64,000 nt of DNA from Desulfatibacillum alkenivorans DSM 16219 (lineage in GTDB: Bacteria > Desulfobacterota > Desulfobacteria > Desulfobacterales > Desulfatibacillaceae): assembly GCF_900142135.1 (NCBI RefSeq), contig NZ_FQZU01000007.1, positions 1 to 64,000 on the forward strand, read 5' to 3'. Positions 1-7,502 of the stretch are shown one piece after another. Positions within the stretch are counted from its first letter, which is position 1; the number at the start of each line of letters is the position of its first letter. Made by a program: the position numbers and the translations under genes. Below the pieces are notes generated by a model. The model ran no database searches, was not told the DNA's origin, and worked only from the letters and a program-made list of their open reading frames with translations.

Positions 1-299
1 ACCAGTGGGAATATCTGGGCGTCTATCTGGAACAGGGATATCTGAAGCCGGACAATAATGCGGCGGAAAATGCGATCCGGCCTTTTGTGGTGGGCCGGAA
101 GAATTGGCTTTTTGCGGGATCGCCCCGGGGAGCGGAGGCCAGCGCGTTGTTCTTCAGCCTGATCGAGACGGCCAAGGCCAACGGCCTGGAGCCCTTCGCC
201 TACCTGAAGGTTTTATTTGAAAGACTCCCCCTGGCGACTTGCCGGGAAGACTACCAAGCCCTCCTGCCAACCCCGGATTTTAACCTCTCCAACGATTGA
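1..299 (+). CDS. IS66-family transposase, C-terminal part (cut by window edge)
   Basis: Reading from base 3, the frame gives the end of an IS66-type DDE transposase. The motif [19 protein letters not shown] contains the last catalytic glutamate of the family, followed by the usual short IS66 C-terminal tail ([21 protein letters not shown]). Only about 98 residues lie in the window; the catalytic aspartates and the accessory IS66 genes would be to the left. The stop is at 297-299 and a probable terminal inverted repeat follows at 311-336, so the element ends here, about 50 bp past the 3' end of leuD. No frameshift is visible in this part. Whether the element is intact cannot be judged from this window. 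Confidence 0.9.
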   Translation, partial: QWEYLGVYLEQGYLKPDNNAAENAIRPFVVGRKNWLFAGSPRGAEASALFFSLIETAKANGLEPFAYLKVLFERLPLATCREDYQALLPTPDFNLSND

Positions 300-310
300 T
301 TCTTATCCCT

Positions 311-336
311 GCCGGGTACTTCTTTGGACGCTTACT
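311..336. repeat. Probable right terminal inverted repeat of the IS66 element
   Basis: On the minus strand this segment begins GTAAGCGTCCAAAG. GTAAGCG-type starts are typical of IS66-family inverted repeats. It lies 12 bp beyond the transposase stop. The partner repeat and the target duplication are outside the window. Confidence 0.65.
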
Positions 337-383
337 GTTCTGCTGCAGGGCGTTTCAAGAATCGAATATGGTTGGCCTTGGCT

Positions 384-884
384 TTATCCGTTGGCCTTGA
401 TTTTTTGGGCGATGTGCTCCATGAGTCCGCCGCTGTCCAGAAGCTCCTGCATGAAGGGCGGGATGGGCTTGGTCCGGTAGGTTTTGCCCGTGGTTTCGTC
501 GGTGATGACGCCCTTGTCGAAATCCACGGCCAGGACCGCGCCGTCTTCAATGGCGTCGGCTTCCGCGCATTCCAGGATGGGCAGGCCGGTGTTGAAGGCG
601 TTGCGGTAGAAGATCCGGGCGAAGCTCTTGGCGATGACGCAGGTCACGCCGGCGGCCTTGATGGAAATGGGGGCGTGCTCCCGGGAGGAGCCGCAGCCGA
701 AATTCTTGCCCGCCACCATGATGTCGCCTTTGCCGACTTTGCCTGCAAAGGCGGGGTCTGCGTCTTCCATGCAGTGTTTGGCCAGTTCGTCGGGATCGCT
801 GGTGGTCAGATACCGGGCGGCTATGATCAGGTCCGTATCCACGTCGTCGCCGAAGGTCCAGACTTTTCCTTTGATATTTTCCAT
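384..884 (-). CDS. leuD: 3-isopropylmalate dehydratase, small subunit
   Basis: The 166-residue swivel-domain subunit works with LeuC to isomerise 2-isopropylmalate to 3-isopropylmalate in leucine synthesis. The loop GCGSSREHAP, which contacts substrate, is present. The length of about 165 residues is that of the short archaeal/anaerobe-type isopropylmalate isomerase small subunit, matching the 419-residue LeuC next door, rather than the roughly 200-residue enterobacterial form. I start at 884 because AGGAG lies just upstream on the minus strand and the protein begins MENIKGKVWTFGDDVDTD, as expected. It is the last gene of lepA-leuC-leuD, 13 bp after leuC. A homoaconitase or citramalate-pathway role is possible for this subfamily, but leucine synthesis is the simplest reading. 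Confidence 0.93.
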   Translation of the reverse strand: MENIKGKVWTFGDDVDTDLIIAARYLTTSDPDELAKHCMEDADPAFAGKVGKGDIMVAGKNFGCGSSREHAPISIKAAGVTCVIAKSFARIFYRNAFNTGLPILECAEADAIEDGAVLAVDFDKGVITDETTGKTYRTKPIPPFMQELLDSGGLMEHIAQKIKANG

Positions 885-897
885 GATGGGTCTCCTT

Positions 898-2157
898 TTA
901 GATATCGTCGGGTCCGGCGATTTTGCCTGCAATGGCCGAAGCCGCCGCCACGGCGGGGTTGGCCAAATAGACTTCGCTTTCCACGTGGCCCATGCGGCCC
1001 ACAAAGTTGCGGTTGGTGGTGGCCACGGCCCGTTCTCCGGCGGCCAGGATGCCCATGTGTCCGCCCAGGCAGGGGCCGCAGGTCGGGGGGCTGATGACCG
1101 CGCCGGCCGACAGGAAGATGTCGAATAGTCCTTCCTCCATGGCCTGCCTGTAAATCTGGGGCGTGGCCGGGATGACGATGAGGCGCACGTTTTTGTCCGC
1201 CTTGTTTCCGGTGAGGATGCGGGCGGCGGACCGCATGTCTTCAATGCGGCCGTTGGTGCAGGAGCCGATGATGACCTGGTGGATGGGAACGTCTCCCACC
1301 TGGCTGATGGGCCTGGTGTTTTCCGGCAGATGGGGAAAGGCCACCTGGGGCTCCAGGTCCGACACGTCGTATTCGATGACCTTGGCGTATTGGGCGTCGG
1401 GATCGCTGGCGTAAAAAACGGGCTTGCGGATCACCCGGCCGTCCGCGTATTCCTTGGTGGTTGCGTCCGGGGCGATGATGCCGGCTTTGCCGCCGGCTTC
1501 GATGGCCATATTGGCCATGGTCAGCCTTTCGGCCATGGGCAGGGCGTCGATGACCTCGCCGGTGAATTCCATGGCCATGTACAGGGCGCCGTCCACGCCG
1601 ATGTCGCCGATGGTGTGCAGGATCAGGTCCTTACCTTCCACGTGGGGCCTGAGCTTGCCTTTGTAAACGAACTTGATGCTTTCGGGAACCTTGAGCCACA
1701 CCTCGCCCGTGATCATGGCGGCGGCCAGGTCCGTGCTGCCCACGCCCGTTGCAAAGGCGCCAAGGCCTCCGTAGGTGCAGGTATGGCTGTCAGCGCCGAT
1801 GACAAGGTCGCCGGGGCCCACAATGCCTTTTTCGGGCAAGAGGGCGTGCTCCACGCCGGAGTCGCCGCCTTCGTACCAATGGGAAAGCTCCTGCTCCCTG
1901 GCGAAATCCCGCACCATCTTCACCTGCATGGCGGAGTTGATGTCCTTGGTGGGGGTGAAATGGTCAGGCACCAGCACAACGCGGTCCTTGTCAAACACCT
2001 TGGCGGCGCCGCTTTGCCGAAACAGCTTGATGGCAATGGGGGCCGTGATGTCGTTGCCCAGGGCGATGTCCACCCTGGCGTTGATCAGGTCCCCGGGGGA
2101 CGCCTCCTCCTGGCCCGCGTGGGCGGCCAGAATTTTTTCAGCAATTGTCATTCCCAT
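898..2157 (-). CDS. leuC: 3-isopropylmalate dehydratase, large subunit
   Basis: The 419-residue aconitase-family subunit carries the [4Fe-4S] cluster. The ligands are the cysteine in [12 protein letters not shown] and the pair in [10 protein letters not shown]. The family signature [18 protein letters not shown] is present. The length fits the short LeuC/HacA-like class. The start at 2157 ([10 protein letters not shown]) has GGAGA about 7 bases upstream; ATG at 2149-2151 is an alternative two codons in. It lies 13 bp downstream of lepA on the same strand and 13 bp upstream of leuD, so the three genes are almost certainly co-transcribed. LeuC and LeuD form the heterodimeric cytoplasmic enzyme. 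Confidence 0.94.
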   Translation of the reverse strand: MGMTIAEKILAAHAGQEEASPGDLINARVDIALGNDITAPIAIKLFRQSGAAKVFDKDRVVLVPDHFTPTKDINSAMQVKMVRDFAREQELSHWYEGGDSGVEHALLPEKGIVGPGDLVIGADSHTCTYGGLGAFATGVGSTDLAAAMITGEVWLKVPESIKFVYKGKLRPHVEGKDLILHTIGDIGVDGALYMAMEFTGEVIDALPMAERLTMANMAIEAGGKAGIIAPDATTKEYADGRVIRKPVFYASDPDAQYAKVIEYDVSDLEPQVAFPHLPENTRPISQVGDVPIHQVIIGSCTNGRIEDMRSAARILTGNKADKNVRLIVIPATPQIYRQAMEEGLFDIFLSAGAVISPPTCGPCLGGHMGILAAGERAVATTNRNFVGRMGHVESEVYLANPAVAAASAIAGKIAGPDDI

Positions 2158-2170
2158 GGTTGGTCTCCGT

Positions 2171-3967
2171 TTACTCGTCGTCGGTCTTCAAAACGGCCAA
2201 AAAGGCGGATTGGGGGATTTCCACATTCCCGATCATCTTCATGCGCTTTTTGCCCTTTTTTTGCTTCTCCAGTAACTTGCGTTTACGCGAAATATCGCCG
2301 CCGTAGCATTTGGCCGTCACGTCCTTCCGGTAGGCCGAAATGGTCTTGCGGGCGATAATGGTCCCGCCGATGGCCCCCTGAATGGCGATTTTGAACATCT
2401 GCCGGGGTATTTCATCCTGCAGCTTGTCGCAGGCGTGCCTGGCCCGGTACACGGCGTTGTCCTTGTGCACCAGCATGGAGAGGGCGTCCACCCGGTCGCC
2501 GTTGATCAGGATATCCACCTTGACCAGGTTGCTGGGCTTGTATCCGGTGATTTCATAGTCAAAGGACCCGTAGCCCTGGGTGACGCTTTTCAGCTTGTCG
2601 TAAAAATCGTAGATGACTTCCGCCAGGGGCAGTTCAAAGGTCATTTCCATACGGTTGGCGGTCAAATATTGATAGCCCAGGTTGTTGCCGCGGCGGTCCA
2701 GGCAGAGCTTCATGACCGCGCCCATGTACCTGTCCGGCACGATGATGGCGGCCTTGATGTACGGCTCTTCCGAGGATTCGATCAAAGTGGGGTCCGGGTA
2801 CAAAGCCGGGTTGTCCACGATCAGGGTTTCGCCGTCGCTCATGTTGATCCGGTACTGGACCGAAGGCGCGGTCAAAAGCAGGGACAGGTCGAACTCCCGC
2901 TCCAAACGCTCCTGAACCACTTCCAGATGCAAAAGCCCCAGAAATCCGCACCGGAACCCGAATCCCAAAGCCGCAGACGAGTCCTTTTCATAGGTCAGGG
3001 AAGCGTCGTTCAGCTTCAGCTTCTCCAGGGCCACGGCCAGGTCCGGGTAATCGTCCGAAGCCACGGGATAGATGGACGAAAACACCACGGGCTTGGCTTC
3101 CTTAAAGCCCGGCATGGGCTTGTCGCAGGGCGCCGATTTTAAGGTGATGGTGTCGCCGCACCTTGTATCGCTGACCGTTTTGATGCCCGCAATGATGTAT
3201 CCGACCTCTCCGGCGGAAAGGGATTTTTTCGGTTTTCTTTCAATCTGGAAAAAACCGGTTTCCTCCACCTTGTAAGAGGCGTTGTTGTGCATGAATTTGA
3301 TCGCGTCGCCCTTGCTCAGGGTTCCGTGGAACACCCGAAAATGAACGATGGTGCCCCGGAACGGGTCGTAGTGGGAGTCGAAAATCAGGGCCTTCAAAGG
3401 CGCGTCCGGGTCTCCCTTGGGGGGCGGCAACTGGGTGACGATGGCTTCCAGAAGGTCGGGCACGCCCGTGCCCTCCTTGGCGGAAACGCAAACCGCCTTA
3501 TCCGGGTCCAGGCCCAGGTCCTCATCGATCTGGCCCATGACCCGGTCGATGTCCGCCGAGGGCAGGTCGATCTTGTTGATGACCGGGATGATTTCCAGGT
3601 CATGCTCCATGGCGAGATACAGGTTGGCCAGGGTCTGGGCTTCCACGCCCTGGCTGGCGTCGATGACCAAAAGCACGCCTTCGCAGGAGGCCAGGGCCCG
3701 GCTGACTTCGTAGGTGAAATCCGCATGGCCGGGGGTGTCGATCAGGTTCAGGACGTATTCCTTGCCGTCTTTGGCTTTGTAGGGCAGGCGGATGGTCTGG
3801 CTTTTGATGGTAATGCCGCGTTCCCGCTCGATGTCCATGGTGTCCAGAATCTGGTCTTTGAAATCCCGTTCGTTCACCACGTCGGTGGCCTGGATCAGGC
3901 GGTCGGCCAGGGTGGACTTGCCGTGGTCAATATGGGCGATAATGGAAAAATTACGTATACGATCCAT
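2171..3967 (-). CDS. lepA: Elongation factor 4 (back-translocating GTPase LepA)
   Basis: The 598-residue translational GTPase binds ribosomes and is linked to back-translocation or initiation fidelity. G1 is [11 protein letters not shown]3 is DTPGH and G4 is NKIDLP, all near the N-terminus. The C-terminal LepA-specific region ends near [20 protein letters not shown], as usual. An in-frame extension to 4018 exists, but the family starts at [18 protein letters not shown], so I take the ATG at 3967; the result is the normal length of about 600. It heads an operon with leuC and leuD, a coupling of translation and leucine synthesis that I cannot explain from sequence. A minus-strand terminator-like hairpin lies about 75 bp upstream at 4043-4069. 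Confidence 0.97.
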   Translation of the reverse strand: MDRIRNFSIIAHIDHGKSTLADRLIQATDVVNERDFKDQILDTMDIERERGITIKSQTIRLPYKAKDGKEYVLNLIDTPGHADFTYEVSRALASCEGVLLVIDASQGVEAQTLANLYLAMEHDLEIIPVINKIDLPSADIDRVMGQIDEDLGLDPDKAVCVSAKEGTGVPDLLEAIVTQLPPPKGDPDAPLKALIFDSHYDPFRGTIVHFRVFHGTLSKGDAIKFMHNNASYKVEETGFFQIERKPKKSLSAGEVGYIIAGIKTVSDTRCGDTITLKSAPCDKPMPGFKEAKPVVFSSIYPVASDDYPDLAVALEKLKLNDASLTYEKDSSAALGFGFRCGFLGLLHLEVVQERLEREFDLSLLLTAPSVQYRINMSDGETLIVDNPALYPDPTLIESSEEPYIKAAIIVPDRYMGAVMKLCLDRRGNNLGYQYLTANRMEMTFELPLAEVIYDFYDKLKSVTQGYGSFDYEITGYKPSNLVKVDILINGDRVDALSMLVHKDNAVYRARHACDKLQDEIPRQMFKIAIQGAIGGTIIARKTISAYRKDVTAKCYGGDISRKRKLLEKQKKGKKRMKMIGNVEIPQSAFLAVLKTDDE

Positions 3968-4042
3968 ACTCAACTTTCCGCTTGGGCGCGGTCTCTCCGG
4001 GCGCCCGACGTAAAACATTGCAGGGCGGTTAATAAGCAGCCA

Positions 4043-4069
4043 AAAAGACTCCGGAAACTCCCCGGAGTC
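4043..4069 (-). terminator. Hairpin with U-tract upstream of lepA
   Basis: On the minus strand an 8-bp perfect stem (GACTCCGG/CCGGAGTC) with a 7-base loop is followed directly by TTTTT. It sits about 75 bp upstream of the lepA start and reads in the same direction. It could end a transcript from further upstream, where no convincing minus-strand gene is seen, or act as an attenuator in the lepA-leuCD leader. No antiterminator partner is obvious. Confidence 0.6.
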
Positions 4070-4435
4070 TCCGGTCTTATGGTGAACCTGAATGTATAAA
4101 CTCTTTTGAAGAAACTGTCAATCTTCCAAAATGCTCCACGGAAGACCCTGGATGCAGTCCTGATTGGGGTTCCGGTTTAATTGGGAACAGCTTTGTTGAA
4201 TGGCGCTTTTTGACTGAAAACATCTATACATAGTCGATTCGTGATATGAATAGTATTGGTTAACAGCTTCTTTTGTCGTTGAAATTATGAAATTAGAATG
4301 GTATTGTTTTATGAATTGCGCGTCCATCCTGCAATCAGATAAATTCAAGGCCGTTAACTCAGTAGTCTTCATTTTCAATTTGCCGCCATCCCAAGGGACG
4401 GCTTCGCAATCAATTCTAATGTAAATGAGGAAGTG

Positions 4436-5218
4436 ATGAATGATAATATTCGCTTGAGCGGTCTTGATCCACTCAATGTTATGAAATATGCAGTTGAGGT
4501 TCTTCCAGCCACCCGGTGGGCTGTGGGGGTGGTGGGGCTTGCAGCGGCTGCGGCAATAATCATGGCGCTCGGGAAATCCCCGATTTTTGCTGTTGTTGCA
4601 GTAACGGGCATCTTTGTAGCAATGGTCGCAATGTTTATTTTTTCACAGCTTTTGACTATCACGTCTACAGCGGTCAGGCCTGTGGCTATCGTTCTTATGT
4701 GGTTTATGTCAATTACGTTCATGGCGGCCGTCGTGGTTGTTTTCACTTCCGCGTTTTTTAATGGGCCATGGCCGCTGCGGGACAGCCTTTTTAAGTCAGC
4801 CTTAGCCGCCCGCGCCGGGGATTTTGGCCATACTGAAGCGGCGGAAGCAATAAAAGGCTTGTCAACTGAAGCCTTGAAGCAAATTGTATTCTTGAATGAC
4901 GCCCATCACAAGGTAGGTTATTTTCGGGCGAATTCCAATATGTATGTCTTGTCGTCCATACCTGCCGAAGTGAAAGAACTGGATGCTCAAAACCTAATTG
5001 CTTGGTCGCGCCCATTGGATGAATATGGGGAAATTGTTTCTCGCAACGGGCTTCGATTGATTTTCGGAGAAGTCCATTCTCCCCAGGAAGTGATGATTGA
5101 CAGGTCGTCACCGGACTTTGAGGCGTTAAAATCGTTTGAGTACAGACTTAATAATCAAGGCCTCTCGATTTTTCATTTCATGTTGGATACGGTAATTAAG
5201 CAACTGGAAAAAAAATAA
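4436..5218 (+). CDS. Membrane protein of unknown function
   Basis: This 260-residue protein is not recognised. Three hydrophobic segments lie at about residues 25-45, 50-72 and 80-105. They are followed by a soluble C-terminal half (about 150 residues) with no motif I know. A GAGGA sequence lies just before ATG 4436; a GTG one codon earlier is also possible. The DNA is more AT-rich than its neighbours, and the gene stands alone between lepA (divergent) and a repeat-like intergenic stretch. This suggests recent acquisition, but that is inference. The topology implies an inner-membrane protein with a cytoplasmic or periplasmic tail. Confidence 0.7.
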   Translation: MNDNIRLSGLDPLNVMKYAVEVLPATRWAVGVVGLAAAAAIIMALGKSPIFAVVAVTGIFVAMVAMFIFSQLLTITSTAVRPVAIVLMWFMSITFMAAVVVVFTSAFFNGPWPLRDSLFKSALAARAGDFGHTEAAEAIKGLSTEALKQIVFLNDAHHKVGYFRANSNMYVLSSIPAEVKELDAQNLIAWSRPLDEYGEIVSRNGLRLIFGEVHSPQEVMIDRSSPDFEALKSFEYRLNNQGLSIFHFMLDTVIKQLEKK

Positions 5219-5694
5219 TAGGTTGAGAATCGGCATATAGCGTATCTTTTCATATCAGTGTTAATTGGTTACGAGGGAAAAATCCGATTCGCAGGTGCAG
5301 GGCTCGCCCTGCCCAAAACGCGCTGGCGCGTCAGAAAAGGTATGCCCCTAACCAACTCCATTCGCCCGCCGAACAATCCAAAATTCCACAATCTTCACCG
5401 GCCGCACCTTTTGGCCTCTGGCCCCAGGCATTGCATGTCTGGGCCGCCCAAACAAAAAGCGCCTCATCATACTTTTTCGGACTCCATCCTTTTCTCTGCC
5501 ATGACAAAGCGCACCGCCCGTCTCCAATGACACGCAAAATGGACTTGAACAAGAAAGGCTTGATATCTTAGATTGTGACGCCGCAGACCAAAAATGCGTG
5601 GGCCGCCAGGATTTCTGTGGATTGGGAAGGCGGAACCTTGACGGTATTGACTCCCGAAGGCCTCACAAAACCCTCGAAAAAAACAATCCCGGCA
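5219..5694. other. Intergenic stretch with degraded palindromic repeat
   Basis: No convincing gene is seen. At 5421-5449 there is a degenerate copy of the CCCAGGCA-type hairpin repeat found elsewhere in this window (26923, 27208, 31991, 61986). A short inverted repeat, GCAGGGC..GCCCTGC, lies near 5298-5312. Confidence 0.5.
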
Positions 5695-6282
5695 TTACAC
5701 CTTGAGTAAGATAGCGTATCCCACCATGTTGGGGCTCAGGCGGTTTATGAAGTCGGGAATGTCGAACAGGGTGTTCCGGCCATAATAAGGATCCATGATT
5801 GCAATCCTGCCGTCCTTCTCCCGGGCCATGACGAAATGCAGCACTCCGTCGTCGTCCACAATCAGGTAGATGACCCGAAGCCCGGAGTCTTTCAGCAGCC
5901 TGTCCAGAATCTCCCGTTCATCCTCATAGAACTCCGTGGGCAGTCCTTGGAATTCCGCTTTCAGGGCGGTTTCATAATAGGTTTTCAGCAGGCTTTTATG
6001 CAGGGTCTTTCTGGGCGTCTTCCAGAACACCTTGATGTCCGGCGGGGATATGTTTTTACGCAGCAGCTTCACGTCCACGCCAAGGGAGGCGGCGTACATA
6101 GCCATCTTGGCCGGCAGGCTCCCCAGCGACATGGGATGCTTGACATGCTTCCATATTTCCATTTCCCGTTTTTCGGAAAGGCCGGGCATTCCAAGTTCAT
6201 GCAGGGCGGTCATCATCACGGCGGGGCCGCAGGAGTTGAATTTGGATTGCTTCCAAAAGGCCAAAGGCGCGGGTTGCTTCAT
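5695..6282 (-). CDS. C39-like papain-fold peptidase domain protein
   Basis: The 195-residue protein starts almost at once with the C39-type motif NSCGPAVMMTALHELG, with Cys18 as the probable nucleophile. Later come GVLHFVMAREKDG (candidate His) and IMDPYYGRN (candidate Asp), completing a Cys-His-Asp arrangement typical of bacteriocin-leader peptidase-like domains. No signal peptide, ABC transporter or bacteriocin-like precursor is adjacent. The start at ATG 6282 is preferred over an in-frame TTG two codons upstream, because AAAGGAA lies 7 bases before the ATG. It is divergent from the SprA-like gene, with two palindromes between them. The substrate is unknown, and a non-proteolytic role cannot be excluded. 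Confidence 0.75.
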   Translation of the reverse strand: MKQPAPLAFWKQSKFNSCGPAVMMTALHELGMPGLSEKREMEIWKHVKHPMSLGSLPAKMAMYAASLGVDVKLLRKNISPPDIKVFWKTPRKTLHKSLLKTYYETALKAEFQGLPTEFYEDEREILDRLLKDSGLRVIYLIVDDDGVLHFVMAREKDGRIAIMDPYYGRNTLFDIPDFINRLSPNMVGYAILLKV

Positions 6283-6322
6283 GAACAAATTCCTTTAAAC
6301 AGACCGGCTGGAAAAACTACTA

Positions 6323-6358
6323 TTGATAATAGATATCAAAAGCGTTGATTCACGTCAA
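6323..6358. promoter_or_regulatory. Two adjacent operator-like palindromes
   Basis: Positions 6323-6339 are a perfect inverted repeat (TTGATA-5-TATCAA), and 6345-6358 are TTGAT-4-GTCAA. The second resembles the TTGAT-N4-ATCAA half-site layout bound by CRP/FNR-family regulators, including HcpR-type sites in sulfate reducers. They lie between the divergent C39-like and SprA-like genes. Recognition by a specific regulator is inference. Confidence 0.4.
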
Positions 6359-6474
6359 TCGCGTCCATGCATACGGGCCGAAAAACGCCTGATTGCGACT
6401 GCCGTTAAAGAATAGGCATTGTTTGACCGATAGGCAACAAGGACGCCCATATCCGTCCTAAAATGGAGTGAATC

Positions 6475-7341
6475 ATGGAAATTTTTGCATCACAAGCTGC
6501 TTTGGCCTATATGGCCTATATGCCTTCGTTTCAGAATACCAGCGCCCCTTCCAGGGAAAGCGAGGAGTCATACCCTTTTGATCTCAAGGACAAGGTGTCC
6601 ATCTCCCGGGAGGCCGCGGACCTGTATCAGAACATTGCCGGCCATAATGAAATGGGAGAGCCGGAGTTTGCGGAAGAAGCCAATGAAGCCGGGGAGGGAA
6701 GCGAGTCCGGCGAGGCCAGGGAGACTGGGGAGGACGGCGAATCCGCCGAAAGAGGTGTTTCCAACGAGGCGGAGTTGAGCGAAGGAGAGAAGGAAATGGT
6801 GCGTGAGCTGCAGGCGCGGGACAAAGAAGTCCGGGCGCATGAGGCCGCACACATGGCCGCCGGAGGCGGCGTGGTCAAGTCGGGCGCGACATTTTCCTAC
6901 CAGCAGGGGCCGGACGGCAAGCGTTACGCCGTAGGCGGCGAGGTGCAGGTGGACACGTCCCGGGAATCCGAACCCGAAGCCACCTTGCAGAAGATGCAGC
7001 AGGTCAAGAGGGCCGCCCTGGCGCCGGCCAGCCCGTCAGGCCAGGATCGGTCCGTAGCCGCCAGGGCCACCAAAATCATGATGGAAGCGCGTGCTGAAGT
7101 TGCGGAGCAGACCAGGGCCGAATCGGAAGCCGAAACAACGGGCGAAACGGAAGATCCTACGGAAATGGAAAACGCGCCGGAAGCAGCCCCGGCCGATAGC
7201 GATGGACGGGTCGATTCCTCGGAAGCCGAAACCCGGGAGCCCGCGGAACAGGCCGCTTCTCAACCCCGTCAAAGGACTGTTTCACGGTCCGGCGACGTCA
7301 ATTACGGAAGGGATCCTGGGGATTTTTCCGCAACCGGATGA
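6475..7341 (+). CDS. SprA-related putative metalloprotease family protein
   Basis: The 288-residue protein has the SprA-family core at about residues 103-200. This includes ELQARDKEVRAHEAAHMAAGG, whose HEAAH at 122-126 fits an HExxH zinc-peptidase motif, then GATFSYQQGPDGKRYAVGGEV, then RRAALAPA-like repeats with SGQDRSVAARA. The family is conserved in proteobacteria and annotated as putative metalloprotease, but its substrate is unknown. The flanks (60-100 and 205-288) are low-complexity Glu/Ala/Gly-rich sequence. There is no clear signal peptide. It is monocistronic and divergent from the C39-like gene, with palindromic sites between them. Confidence 0.8.
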   Translation: MEIFASQAALAYMAYMPSFQNTSAPSRESEESYPFDLKDKVSISREAADLYQNIAGHNEMGEPEFAEEANEAGEGSESGEARETGEDGESAERGVSNEAELSEGEKEMVRELQARDKEVRAHEAAHMAAGGGVVKSGATFSYQQGPDGKRYAVGGEVQVDTSRESEPEATLQKMQQVKRAALAPASPSGQDRSVAARATKIMMEARAEVAEQTRAESEAETTGETEDPTEMENAPEAAPADSDGRVDSSEAETREPAEQAASQPRQRTVSRSGDVNYGRDPGDFSATG

Positions 7342-7502
7342 CAGGTCCATATCCCAGCTTGCGCCGCCGCCATGACGGTGCAAAAAATTATATTTCCAAT
7401 AAATATTTCCCTTGCCCATCATAAGCTCAATTTGTTTAAATAAAAAATTGTCCCGCCCGGTTTAGACGGAATGTTCCCCGCACAAGACGGCCAGGAGAGG
7501 CT

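Noticed and set aside
4118-4378. 86-residue minus-strand ORF upstream of lepA
   Set aside because: It has a TTG start without ribosome site, unusual composition and no recognisable family. The nearby minus terminator is weak support only.
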